From contig DHVK01000023.1 of NCBI GenBank assembly GCA_002412625.1, positions 1-64,000 of the forward strand: DNA of 64,000 bases. The letters run 5' to 3'. Positions 42,889 through 52,700 of the stretch are shown here, one piece after another. Under the pieces are notes generated by a model, which saw only the letters and a program-made list of their open reading frames with translations, was not told where the DNA came from and did not search any database. The position numbers and the translations under genes were made by a program. Within the stretch, counting starts at the first letter, position 1; every line of letters starts with the position of its first letter. The DNA comes from Cloacimonetes bacterium UBA5210. Lineage in GTDB: Bacteria; Cloacimonadota; Cloacimonadia; Cloacimonadales; Cloacimonadaceae.

Positions 42889-43953
42889 TTGGCCAAGCCC
42901 CCCGACTACAAGTATATCGCAGTAAAAAACAGAATCAGAGAAAGCATTCAAAAGGGACTTATCCGGGATAAGCTCCCCGGAGAAAGGGTACTTGCCGACA
43001 AGCTTTCCGTCTCTTATATGACAGTACGCAAGGCGATTGCGGAGCTGGTTGAGGACGGCATTCTGCTCAAGAAGGGTACTCGGGGAACCTTTATCAGCGA
43101 CAAACTCAACCAGTCCAAAGCTACCGGCAACATCGGGTTCTTCCTGGATGGCGAGATCAAAGAGGGAATCTCCAGCCCCTATTACTCCCTGGTGTTCAAG
43201 GCTCTGGAAAAAGAAGTCTCCAAGCATGGCTTCAATCTGTTGCTGTTTTCGGACTTTGCGGATCTCAACCCGCTCAAGAGCCCCAAAAAAGTGGATGCTC
43301 TGGTGGTCTGCAGCTTCCCGCGCATAGAGCATAATGTTCAGGAAATCAAAAGGTATCTGCCCATCGTTTTGCTGGACAACATCGCTTCCGACAAATCGAT
43401 CCCCTCTGTGACCATCGATAACTTCAACAGTTGCAGTAACTCCGGGGAATATCTGATCTCTTTGGGGCATCGCCGCATCGGTTTCATTTCCGGGCTGCTG
43501 GATTCCGATATCTGTAAAGACCGGCTGCTGGGCTACAAAAATGCCCTCAGCAAGCATGGCATCAAGATCGACGAAGCGCTGGTCTTCAAAGGGGATTATT
43601 CCTATGAATCCGGGGAACTGGCGGGCAAACATTTTGTTGCGCAGAACCCTCCTCCCACTGCTATTTTATGCGCCAACGATTCAATGGCAATCGGTGCCAT
43701 GAAGGTGATTCGAGAACACGGCCTGCGCATTCCGGAGGATATCAGCATCATCGGGTTCGACGATGTTCTGGTCTCTTCCAAGGTCTTTCCTGCGCTTACC
43801 ACCAGCGCCGCTCCCGTGCGGGAGATGGCGCGCATTGCCGTGGAGATCATCCTGGATGAAATCAAAGGCAGAAACTATAACTATAAGCATGTGATCCTCG
43901 AGGCCCCCCTGGTCAAGCGATCTTCCTGCGCTCCACCTCAGCTTGCCGGCTAA
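42889..43953 (+). CDS. GntR-LacI hybrid transcription regulator
   Basis: A 354-residue regulator starting at TTG 42889, chosen because AAGGAG ends six bases upstream; an in-frame GTG at 42859 lacks such a site. Residues 1-75 form a GntR winged helix (PGERVLADKLSVSYMTVRKAIAELVEDGILLKKGTRGTFI). I show it here only by its parts: LADKLSVSYMTVRKAI is the recognition helix. Residues 80-345 are a LacI/periplasmic-binding-type sensor (LGHRRIGFISG, CANDSMAIGAMKV, IIGFDD). It probably senses a glucan-derived sugar and controls the two glycan blocks. It is transcribed away from the GH16 operon. Confidence 0.9.
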   Translation: MAKPPDYKYIAVKNRIRESIQKGLIRDKLPGERVLADKLSVSYMTVRKAIAELVEDGILLKKGTRGTFISDKLNQSKATGNIGFFLDGEIKEGISSPYYSLVFKALEKEVSKHGFNLLLFSDFADLNPLKSPKKVDALVVCSFPRIEHNVQEIKRYLPIVLLDNIASDKSIPSVTIDNFNSCSNSGEYLISLGHRRIGFISGLLDSDICKDRLLGYKNALSKHGIKIDEALVFKGDYSYESGELAGKHFVAQNPPPTAILCANDSMAIGAMKVIREHGLRIPEDISIIGFDDVLVSSKVFPALTTSAAPVREMARIAVEIILDEIKGRNYNYKHVILEAPLVKRSSCAPPQLAG

Positions 43954-44421
43954 AGCGGCTACCCAAGCAACACCTACAAGCCGAACAAATCCGCGGATCC
44001 TTCCGGCTTTCGGGCTGAGGCAAACCTTGGCTGTCAGCAAAGCCCCGGGCTGTTTTCTGCCGCTTCCGCGTCTTTCCCGCGTTGATTTATAGCCTTTTTA
44101 CTAAGCTTAGTTTAAGCTCTTATTCTCGGGTGCGCATAGCATAATCCCGGCTTAATATCAGCGTTGTTTCAGCTTAGTTTTTCCGGTTAGGCTGCGGGAA
44201 TGCATAGATGGGTGCTAACCAACAGGAAAAAACGGCTCAGAGAGACGTACTCCGGGGATCCCTGTGGAGTTTACATGAAAGATCATAGTAATCCGTCCGA
44301 TCCGCCCGATCTGCGTTCTATTGGCTTTTCCCCACGTCTGCCATCTATGTGTTTGTCTTATCAAAATCATTGAGTAGCTTATCATTGTGCTGAGATGAAA
44401 AAATTCTCAGGAGGAGGAAGA
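43954..44421. other. Intergenic region before pyruvate kinase
   Basis: 468 bases without a gene. It contains one copy of the dispersed GAAAAACG element and GGCTTAATATCAGC (44149-44162), which recurs at 55145-55158. No strong terminator after the regulator was found. Confidence 0.5.
44222..44257. repeat. Dispersed intergenic element, copy B
   Basis: Contains AAAACGGCTCAGAGAGACGT, shared base for base with the copy at 54852-54886 on the other strand, followed by a CTCCGGGG-type end. Confidence 0.55.
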
Positions 44422-45867
44422 TTGAGCTTTCGTGCGCATAAGACCAAGATTGTATGTACCATAGGCCCTGCCACAGATTCTTTAGAGATGATGTGCGCAA
44501 TGATCACAGCCGGCATGAACATCGCCCGGTTGAACTATTCTCACGGGGACTTTGCAACCCACGCTGAGGTGATCAAAACCCTGCGCAAAGCAGAACAGAA
44601 AACCAAAACCAATATCACCATCATGGCAGATCTGCCCGGCCCCAAGATCCGCATCGGGCAGCTAAAACAAGAGTCTTTCATCCTGAAGCCGAACGACCAT
44701 ATTATCCTCAGCACGAAGCCGCTGATCGGAGACTGGACCAAGGTCTCGGTGAGTTTGCCGGAGCTGCCTCAAGCTGTGCGTGAGGGTGATATCATCTTTT
44801 TGAACGATGGTTTGATCCAATTGAGTGTGATCAGCGTCAGCGGTCATGAAATCCTCTGCCGGATCGTGGTGGGTGGCGAGTTGCGCGCTAACAAAGGGCT
44901 GAATCTTCCCGGGATCAATTTGGGGATCAGCGCTTTCACCAAGCATGACGAAATGTGCTTGAAATCCGCTCTGGAAAATGGCGTGGACGCGATCAGCCAA
45001 TCCTTTGTGAACACTCCGGAAGATGTTATAGCGGTACGCAATGCCGCAAAAGCTATGGGCTACGACCCCTTCATCATCGCCAAAATGGAGCGCAGCGGTG
45101 CATTGGAGAGAATCGACGACATCCTTGCCGTGTCCGACGGCATGATGATCGCCCGCGGAGATTTGGGGGTGGAAATTCCCATCGAGCAACTGGCGATTGT
45201 CCAAAAAAGACTCATCACCCGTGCCAATCTATTTGGAAAACCGGTGATTACCGCTACTCAAATGCTGGAATCAATGGTCCGAAACCCGCGTCCCACCCGT
45301 GCTGAAGCTACCGATGTGGCAAATGCCGTGCTGGATGGAACGGACTGCATCATGCTCTCCGAAGAATCTGCCATCGGCAAGTATCCCATCGATGCCATCA
45401 GTACGCTGGCAAAGATCGCGGAATTCACCGAAACACACCGCGATGAAGCGGATAAGATCAGAAACTACCCGGATTTTAACAGAGATGATAATCCCCACAT
45501 CACCGATACTCTGGCGCATGATGTGTATTACACGGTGGAGCATCTGAAACCGGAATTGCTGGTGGCACATACGGTTTCTGGACACACCGCCCGCATGATC
45601 TCGCGCTTCAAGCTGGGTGTTTGGATCCTTGCGGTAAGCACCTCGCACAACGTCTGCCAGGGCTTGCGCTTTTCGTTCGGAGTAAAACCCCTTTTGGTGA
45701 ACAAGACGCCCAAGGATTGGAAGAAGCTGATAACACAGCAGATCCAATGCCACAACATCAAATCCGGTGTGGCAATTCTGGTGGAAGTGCCCTCTGAGGA
45801 CAACCCCGGGATCAACCATCGCCTGGAGATCATCTCGGATCTCTCCCGCTTCTGCAAGCTGGAGTAA
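44422..45867 (+). CDS. pyk: Pyruvate kinase
   Basis: A 481-residue pyruvate kinase. TTG 44422 is chosen because GGAGGAGG lies just upstream and the protein then begins MSFRAHKTKIVCTIGPA, as usual for the family; an ATG at 44395 lies before that site. Catalytic features are present: ARLNYSHG, the active-site lysine in IAKMER (IAKIE is usual), MIARGDLGVE for Mg2+, and TQMLESM...PTRAEATDVANAVLDGTDCIMLSEESA, given here in part as the conserved ATDVANAVLDGTD. It makes pyruvate and ATP in glycolysis. It lies beside the glucan locus and may serve glucose-1-phosphate flux. Confidence 0.95.
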   Translation: MSFRAHKTKIVCTIGPATDSLEMMCAMITAGMNIARLNYSHGDFATHAEVIKTLRKAEQKTKTNITIMADLPGPKIRIGQLKQESFILKPNDHIILSTKPLIGDWTKVSVSLPELPQAVREGDIIFLNDGLIQLSVISVSGHEILCRIVVGGELRANKGLNLPGINLGISAFTKHDEMCLKSALENGVDAISQSFVNTPEDVIAVRNAAKAMGYDPFIIAKMERSGALERIDDILAVSDGMMIARGDLGVEIPIEQLAIVQKRLITRANLFGKPVITATQMLESMVRNPRPTRAEATDVANAVLDGTDCIMLSEESAIGKYPIDAISTLAKIAEFTETHRDEADKIRNYPDFNRDDNPHITDTLAHDVYYTVEHLKPELLVAHTVSGHTARMISRFKLGVWILAVSTSHNVCQGLRFSFGVKPLLVNKTPKDWKKLITQQIQCHNIKSGVAILVEVPSEDNPGINHRLEIISDLSRFCKLE

Positions 45868-45920
45868 GTCTTTGCGGCATTTGTAATAGCAGACTTATGT
45901 CTGATCCGGGAGAAGCGCGG

Positions 45921-48900
45921 CTACAGATTGTCCAGTTGTTGAAGGGTGATGTCTGTGAAATATTGCGCGTTACAGCTCTTAAACAGTACCAGCGCCGTGT
46001 TCAGCTTGGTACGGGCGGATGCGCTATCTTGTAGTTCAATATCCAGCATGGCGAGGTTGAACCAGGCACGGCCTTGGCCGTCCACGTCTCCGACCTGTTC
46101 CAGGATCGCGATCTGGGCTCTGTATAGTTTCGCCGCACGCTTGAAGTGCTGCTCCATCTTGGCCAGATTCCCCAAGTTCCCCAGGGTATGGGCTTTGCCT
46201 TCCATATCCGACAATTTGTGCTGTACCAGGAGGTTGGCGCGATAGATTGCCAGCGCTTGAGGGTATTCTCCGCGGCGAAAACTGATATCGCCCAGAGCGT
46301 CATAACAGAAGCTCATGCCGGCTTGATCTCCGATCTCTTTGGCCATTTCCAGCGAACGCCGGATATAGCTCTGAGCCTCCTCCCAATTCTCCTGGTAATA
46401 ATAGAGCTCGCCGATATCGTAGATCACGATCGAGATCTGCAGTTTGTTGCCGATGTATTCAGCCAGGCTGAGGCTTTGGCGGTAATACTCCAATGCTTTA
46501 GCCAGTTCACCTTCGTTGCGGTGATAGATGCCCAGATCCAGCAGTGCTTTGCTGAAGCCGTTGCGGTCTCCGCTCGTGGAAGCCAGCTCCAGGGCTTGCT
46601 GATAGTAGTCCAGGGCTTTGGCCTTGTTTCCCATTCTGGAATAGGCAATACCCATTCCCGCCAAGCCGATGCGCATTGAGACGGGATCCTTCAGCCGGCG
46701 CGCCAGGCGCAGCTTTTCACGATAGTAGCGGAGCGCGGTTTTGTAGTCTCCCCGGTTGATGTAATAGCTGCCGATAATGCCGGCCAGCGTGTTAAGGGCA
46801 GGGTGCCGCTCTTCCGCTTTGAGGCGGTTCCAGAGGGGCAGGGCTTTAGCTTCAATCAGCCGGGAGTCCATGCTCTGGAGGATGGCTTCACAGTGGGCGG
46901 TGTCGATCTTATCCCGGAAGTCCGGATCCTGGATAACTGAGCCGGATCGATTGAGGAAGTCATCCAGTTCGGTATATTGGGAGCGGTTGATCATGAGCCG
47001 CGCCCGCAGGTAAACCCAGTGGTCATGATGAATGCCCCCGGAGTTCTGCAATTTGCCCAGGCTTTCCAGGATCTGCTCCGCTTTCTCGTTATCAGCCAGC
47101 AAAAGATAGAGTTCGGCACACTTGAGCTCGGCTGTGATGAGCGCATCCTGATCCACAGGCCAATGCGAGATCTGCTGCCACATCCGCAGGCTGAGGTCAT
47201 AGGCTCCCGCCAGGAAGTAGTGATATGCCCGCTTGGCGCACCAGATGGCGATCTCCTGCCTGTCTTCCGCCCTCAGCCAGTGGTGGGCGATGAGGTCCCA
47301 GATCTGTTCATCCTGGCTTTCCAGGTTGCTGTAGTAGGTCGCGATGCTTCGGTGGCGGTCCAGCTTTTCACCCAGCAGGATGCTGCGATACACTGTTTCC
47401 GGGAGCAGGGGATTCACAAACGCCAGCACCTGCGCGTCCGAACCGGGTTCGTGTCTCAGGATACCCATGAGCAGCAGCTTTTCGGCACTGGCGGTGAGGC
47501 TGGCAGAACTGTGGTCCGAAAACAAACGGGTAAACTCGCTGAGGCGAAACGGCTTGCCAAAGATGCTGGCCAGGCGGGTGAAAAGTTGCTCCGGGGCGGG
47601 AAGCGCTTCAAAATCCGCCCGCAACAAGTTTTCCAGATCCACTGGCAGGAGTCCGCGCTCCCGCATATCGGCGATGATCTGATGTGTAATGAGGTCCCGC
47701 GAGGCAGCCCAATGCTTTTGAATGTGATGCAGCAAGCCTCTCAGAAAGCGGGGATTGCCTTTGCTGATCTGATGCAACATGCGGATAGCGGCTTGGGTGA
47801 TGTTTGGTACCCGATGCCGGATGAATCTGCCGGAGAACGCTTCATCCCAATTATCCAGAACCAGTTCGGAACAGGCAAAGCCCTTGCAGAGATCCTCCGG
47901 TAAGCCTTCCTGACTGCTGATGATGATTTTGTCACTTTGGTAAAGCTTGTGGCGGATGAGCCGCAGTAGCAGGTCCCGGCTTTGGGGATCGAAGTTGTGA
48001 AAGTTCTCCAGCACCAGCATCCTGCCTTGGGGGTAGAGGCAGATCAGCATGTCCAGGATCATGTCCAGCGCTATCTGCTGCTTTCCGGGGCTGCTGGGAG
48101 CTCCGAAGAGCAATTCCCTCAGGGCAAGCTCCTGGCTGTCAGCTCCCCGAAGGGGTGAATTCTGATCCGGCTTGTTCCCCTTGATCCCTTGAGCCGCGCA
48201 CCAGTCCATGATCTGAGGGAATTCTTCCTGGAAGTTGGTGATGCCCTGTTCCTGCCGCATGGTGAAGAAAAAGATCTCCAGGCGTTGCTCCCTGAAATGA
48301 GGGTCTGCTGTGATCAGTTGAAAGGGCGGCTGATCTTCCAGATGAGGTTCACAGAGTTTGAAGACCAGTTGGCTTTTGCCGGTTCCGGAGGCGCCTCTTA
48401 CCATACAGAGATACTCGCTATCTCCCGCCAAAGCTTGCCTAAGTTCTTGCAGGCGCGCGGGATCCAGGTAGAGGGGATCTGCCCGAAACTGCTCTTCAAT
48501 GCTGCCCCATCGGGCGGGCAGGGCGCGCACCAAACGGTAGATATCCAGAGCTTCGGCAATGCCCTTCACGGCTGCTCTGGCCAACCAGGCAGTTTCAAAC
48601 TGACCCTCAAGATGGGGGATCAGCTCTTTGGAAAGGCACACTTCTCCGCTTTGGGCGAAGCTCATCAGGCGGGCTGCGATGTTGACCGCATTGCCGATGA
48701 TACCATATTCATGCCGCAGTGGTGCACCGATGATACCGCAAAAGATGTTGCTGTAAGTGATGCCGATCTGGATGCCGGTGCCGGGCAAATGCAACATGGA
48801 GATCCGGTGGGCGGCTGTGACGGCTCGCAGCGTGTCGTTCCCATAAACAAAGGGAATGCCGAATGTGGCCAGGATCAGATAGCCTTTTTCATTGTAATCT

Positions 48901-49634
48901 ATCTTGTTGATCAGCCCCAAATGCGTGATGATCAGGGATTGTACGCGCTGGAAGGCGGTCTGATAATCCTCCAGAGAGATTTCCCCATCCCCTGCCGGGG
49001 AAAGCTTGATGAAGAGGACAGCCGCGTTGCGCAGTTCGGCAGGTTTGGGCTCCAGACTCAGCTTGCGCAGGATATCCGCCGGCAGGAATTGCCGGGTAAG
49101 CCTGGCAGATGCGGATGGCAGTTCGGCAAATCCTTTTGGCTCCTGCAGCGAAGAGACCTTGGCAGGCCCCAGGATCTTGCCTGTGGCTGCGCTCTCGGCC
49201 AAATCATAGACGGCTTTCAGGGCAGAAGAACTCACAAAGTAATCCAGATGCCTTCTGCGATCTCCCACAATACCGAGCTTCACCTCGCCGATGCCCCAAG
49301 CGCCATGAATCTGGAAGGGGAAGCCGTATTCTCGCCGGAAGCGCTTGTCCAGGAGGGCTGTCTCTGCCAGGATGGCGTCCCTGAGCGCCGGCATATCGGG
49401 CAGCGTGCCATTTTGCACGGGAAACACGATGAGGCAGGCGTCTCCGCCAAACTTGACGATCTCGCCGCCCAACGGCATGATCAGTTTATGAACCCTACCA
49501 AAATAGCGGTTCAGCACCTTGGTGACCAGCTCCACCCCATAATGCCCCCGGGCACTGGCCGCTTCTGTGATGCGGGTGAAACCTGAAACATCCAGAAAGA
49601 GGATGGCAGCCCAAAAATCCCGGTGCAACGGCAA
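45921..49634 (-). CDS. Soluble-adenylyl-cyclase-like protein: two class III cyclase domains, ATPase, TPR
   Basis: A 1237-residue protein with the order seen in mammalian soluble adenylyl cyclase. Domain C1 (about 8-165) has both metal aspartates, D15 in LFLDVSGFT and D65 in KFGGDACLIVF, but no NxxxR. Domain C2 (about 195-370) lacks the first metal aspartate (LFIKLS) but has GNAVNIAARL. A Walker A motif GASGTGKS near 411 starts a STAND-type ATPase, and TPR repeats fill about 780-1237. It should make cAMP under control of the sensor parts. The TTG at 49634 may not be the true start: the frame is open to 49712, where an ATA codon overlaps the previous stop (ATAA) seven bases after GAGGAG. Confidence 0.85.
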   Translation of the reverse strand: MPLHRDFWAAILFLDVSGFTRITEAASARGHYGVELVTKVLNRYFGRVHKLIMPLGGEIVKFGGDACLIVFPVQNGTLPDMPALRDAILAETALLDKRFRREYGFPFQIHGAWGIGEVKLGIVGDRRRHLDYFVSSSALKAVYDLAESAATGKILGPAKVSSLQEPKGFAELPSASARLTRQFLPADILRKLSLEPKPAELRNAAVLFIKLSPAGDGEISLEDYQTAFQRVQSLIITHLGLINKIDYNEKGYLILATFGIPFVYGNDTLRAVTAAHRISMLHLPGTGIQIGITYSNIFCGIIGAPLRHEYGIIGNAVNIAARLMSFAQSGEVCLSKELIPHLEGQFETAWLARAAVKGIAEALDIYRLVRALPARWGSIEEQFRADPLYLDPARLQELRQALAGDSEYLCMVRGASGTGKSQLVFKLCEPHLEDQPPFQLITADPHFREQRLEIFFFTMRQEQGITNFQEEFPQIMDWCAAQGIKGNKPDQNSPLRGADSQELALRELLFGAPSSPGKQQIALDMILDMLICLYPQGRMLVLENFHNFDPQSRDLLLRLIRHKLYQSDKIIISSQEGLPEDLCKGFACSELVLDNWDEAFSGRFIRHRVPNITQAAIRMLHQISKGNPRFLRGLLHHIQKHWAASRDLITHQIIADMRERGLLPVDLENLLRADFEALPAPEQLFTRLASIFGKPFRLSEFTRLFSDHSSASLTASAEKLLLMGILRHEPGSDAQVLAFVNPLLPETVYRSILLGEKLDRHRSIATYYSNLESQDEQIWDLIAHHWLRAEDRQEIAIWCAKRAYHYFLAGAYDLSLRMWQQISHWPVDQDALITAELKCAELYLLLADNEKAEQILESLGKLQNSGGIHHDHWVYLRARLMINRSQYTELDDFLNRSGSVIQDPDFRDKIDTAHCEAILQSMDSRLIEAKALPLWNRLKAEERHPALNTLAGIIGSYYINRGDYKTALRYYREKLRLARRLKDPVSMRIGLAGMGIAYSRMGNKAKALDYYQQALELASTSGDRNGFSKALLDLGIYHRNEGELAKALEYYRQSLSLAEYIGNKLQISIVIYDIGELYYYQENWEEAQSYIRRSLEMAKEIGDQAGMSFCYDALGDISFRRGEYPQALAIYRANLLVQHKLSDMEGKAHTLGNLGNLAKMEQHFKRAAKLYRAQIAILEQVGDVDGQGRAWFNLAMLDIELQDSASARTKLNTALVLFKSCNAQYFTDITLQQLDNL

Positions 49635-49708
49635 GCTGCTCCCGGCTTTGATCCCCCCCAGCAGGCCGGAGGGGATTAAAGCTTTGGATATCCCGCTTTT
49701 GGCGCTGC

Positions 49709-52700
49709 TTATGGCTTGCTCCTCATCTGCCGGACTTCCGGAGCAGAAAGCCGCATACGAGGGTTATGTTCAATAAACTGCTGCAGCTCGCGCAAGGAGC
49801 CGGTAAAGCCCAGCACAAAGTAGAACCGCCGGTTGGCTTCCGCTCCGCCCACATGGGTGTAAGATGTCCCATAATCCTGGCTGTTGCCCACAAAATCGAA
49901 GTAATCATCCGGGTCATCGCAGCTGTAAACCAGATAATACTCCACGCTGATCGGATCTCCCTGTTGCGTGAGCGTGACCGGCTCCCAACTCAGCTGAATG
50001 TCTGTTTCAGCCAGCCCGATCGTGAGCCCCTGAGGAGCTTGCAAGAGCGCGCTTTGCACCACCACCACGGCATCGTATTCCCGGACGTCCTGCAGAAGTC
50101 CGCTGCTCATCGTGAGGCGCAGGTTATAGACTCCGGGATTGTCAAACTGATAAGTCCAGTCGCGGTCTTGGGATTCAATGATGCCGTCCTTGCCCAGATC
50201 CCACGCGCAGGTGCTGCCCGGATGGTCGTGACCCAGGGAAGTGTTGGTAAAGACTACCTGGGTGCCGGGCTGGATAAAGCGTTGACTCACGGTCATGGAT
50301 GCCCTGTGCAGATAAGGGAATGCGCCCATATCGGCACGGCTGCCGTCTGCATCACGGGGCAGCAGTGGCGAGCCGGCATCGATGCAAGGGCTGTCGTGCC
50401 CCAGGCTGTAATCCTCCTCAGCAGGATTGTTGAACACCGGGTTCAGGGCGATATTGCCCGTTCCGAGATAGAGCGGGATAGAATTGATATTATTATAGCT
50501 GGTGTTCAACAGTGTGTCTTGCAGATGGAAGGGCTGAGACGTCGGGGATTCGTTCCAGGCGATGTTGCTGTCGAACAGGATGCCCGCATTTGTGGCTTTC
50601 ATATATACCGGATAGCCGTCGATAGTGTTGTTGTGGATCAGCCAGGGACCCGGCATGGAAATATCGAAGGCCTTGAACTGCCAATCCGGATGTTCGGTTT
50701 TGAAAGCCGGAGTCAGCACCACCAGATGGCGCTTGAGGGGTTTGGGCAACAGTGATCCCGCGGCCTTGATCCCCGTTTCGCAGTTAAATATCCGGGCAGG
50801 ATCAAGCCTGGTGCTGTTACCATCGGCGATGAAGATCCCGATCCTGCCACCTGCCACATCAGCTCCGGTGAGGCTTCCCGCCACTCCGGCGCCCAGGAAG
50901 ATCCCGGCATTTCCATACCGGCTGGTCTGGCTGGAATTGCGCACTCTGATATTGGTAAGAGTGGGGGTCGAAGTTGCGCGGAAAAAACCGCTGTTGGTAA
51001 TCTCCAGGCCACACTGGTAACCGCCAATGCTGTCGTTGGTGCAGATCACCCGGTCCAGATCCCGCAGTTGCATGCCGATAAATAGATTGCGGCTGGTCTG
51101 GCTGCTGTTGCGCACCCGGATGTTGGTCAGCGTGGGGGTCGAAGTTGCCCGGCTGTGGACGTCGCCATGGTATTTGATGCCAAAAGGATAGTCCTCCACC
51201 ACCACATCGTCCAGATAAGCTTCGACGCTACCGGCGATATCGATGCCGATGTTTTCCACCCGGCTGGTTTGGCTGCTATTGCGCACCCTGATATTGGTGA
51301 GCGTAGGGGTGGATTGGACCCGACTGATGGCTCTGATCAAGATGCCGGTATCAAAGCCCTCGAACTCGGCATCACTCAGCTCGAGGCTGGCTACATCCTG
51401 AACGCTCAAGCCCCAAGTTTCGGCGCGGCTGGTCTGGCTGCTGTTGCGCACCCGGATGTTGGTCAGCGTAGGCGTAGTCCGCTGCAGTGCTCCGGATCCT
51501 TCGATCAGAATGCCTTGGCTGACGTCTTCAATATCCACATCTTCCAGGCTGGGGCTTGCGCCACCGGTGATTCTGATGCCAAGGCGTTCACTGCGGCTGG
51601 TTTGGCTGCTGTTGCGCACCCTGATATTGGTGAGAGTGGGAGTGGTATTGCTGATTGTGCCGTCGATCTCGATCGCCGTGCCAAAGTTATCCACCATCAG
51701 GGTGTTGATTTCAGCAGTTCCGGAGACCTTGAGCCCGGTTCCGGAATCCGGCTCTACCCGGCTGGTTTGGCTGCTGTTACGCACTCTGATATTGGTCAGC
51801 GTAGGCGTTACCCGGTAGCCGGAGCCTTCATTTTGGATCAGGATACCCTTGCCGTAGTTGATCAGCTCCACGTCATTGAGGTTTGGGCTGGATCCCCCCG
51901 TGATGCGGATCCCCCGGGAGGGCTCGACCACAGTGGTATCGCTGACAGTGATGGTGACGCCCGTGATCAGCGGACTGGCATCCATGATGTCTATGGGCAA
52001 TATGGCGTCCACAATATCGCAATCGCTTATCACGCTGGGCTCACGCTGGTTGGAGCCCTGGAATCTGAAGCCGCCCCAGCGTCCGTTGGTGTTCTGAGCC
52101 CTGAATTTCGCCAGGGAGGCGTTGAACACCCCGTTGATCAACACAGGATTCGTCCCGAAGAGGTTCACCTCCACATGGGGTTCCACGTTCACTTCAGCAT
52201 CGCCGGCAATCACGATATCCCCAAAGAGGTTGTAGGGCGAACCACCTTGCGTCCAGGTGCTCGGGATATCCTGCTCCGTAACCGCGGTGCCGGCCATGGT
52301 GATGAAACCGGGCATAAAGATTGTGTCCTCTTCGCCTGCTCCGCTGTGACCCAAAGTGAGGGTGACATCATAGCTGCCCGCTTGGGCATAAATGTGGCTG
52401 GGATGTCTCTGGGTGGAAGTCTGCCCATCACCAAAGTTCCACTGCCAGCAATTGGGATTTCCCAGAGTCACATCCCGGAATTGCACTGTCTGCCCGGTGT
52501 ATTGGTAGTCTTCTTCCAAACCCACTTGGGCGTCAAAGTGTTCCAGCACGTGCATCGTAAAATCAGCGCTTGTGATGGCTCGGCCGGTGTTATCGTTCAC
52601 AGAAATGCGGAAGTTCTCGCTATGGTTTGTCTGCATAGCAGAGCTGAAGAGAACGGTAAACTGCCCAAGGGTATTGGGAGCATCGACAGGGAAGTAGTGA

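Noticed and set aside
45888..45901. CAGAC-TTAT-GTCTG hairpin after pyruvate kinase as terminator
   Set aside because: Only a 5-bp stem and no T run on either strand.
48189..49586. 465-codon plus-strand reading frame
   Set aside because: Antisense shadow of the cyclase-ATPase gene, without ribosome binding site or recognisable domain.
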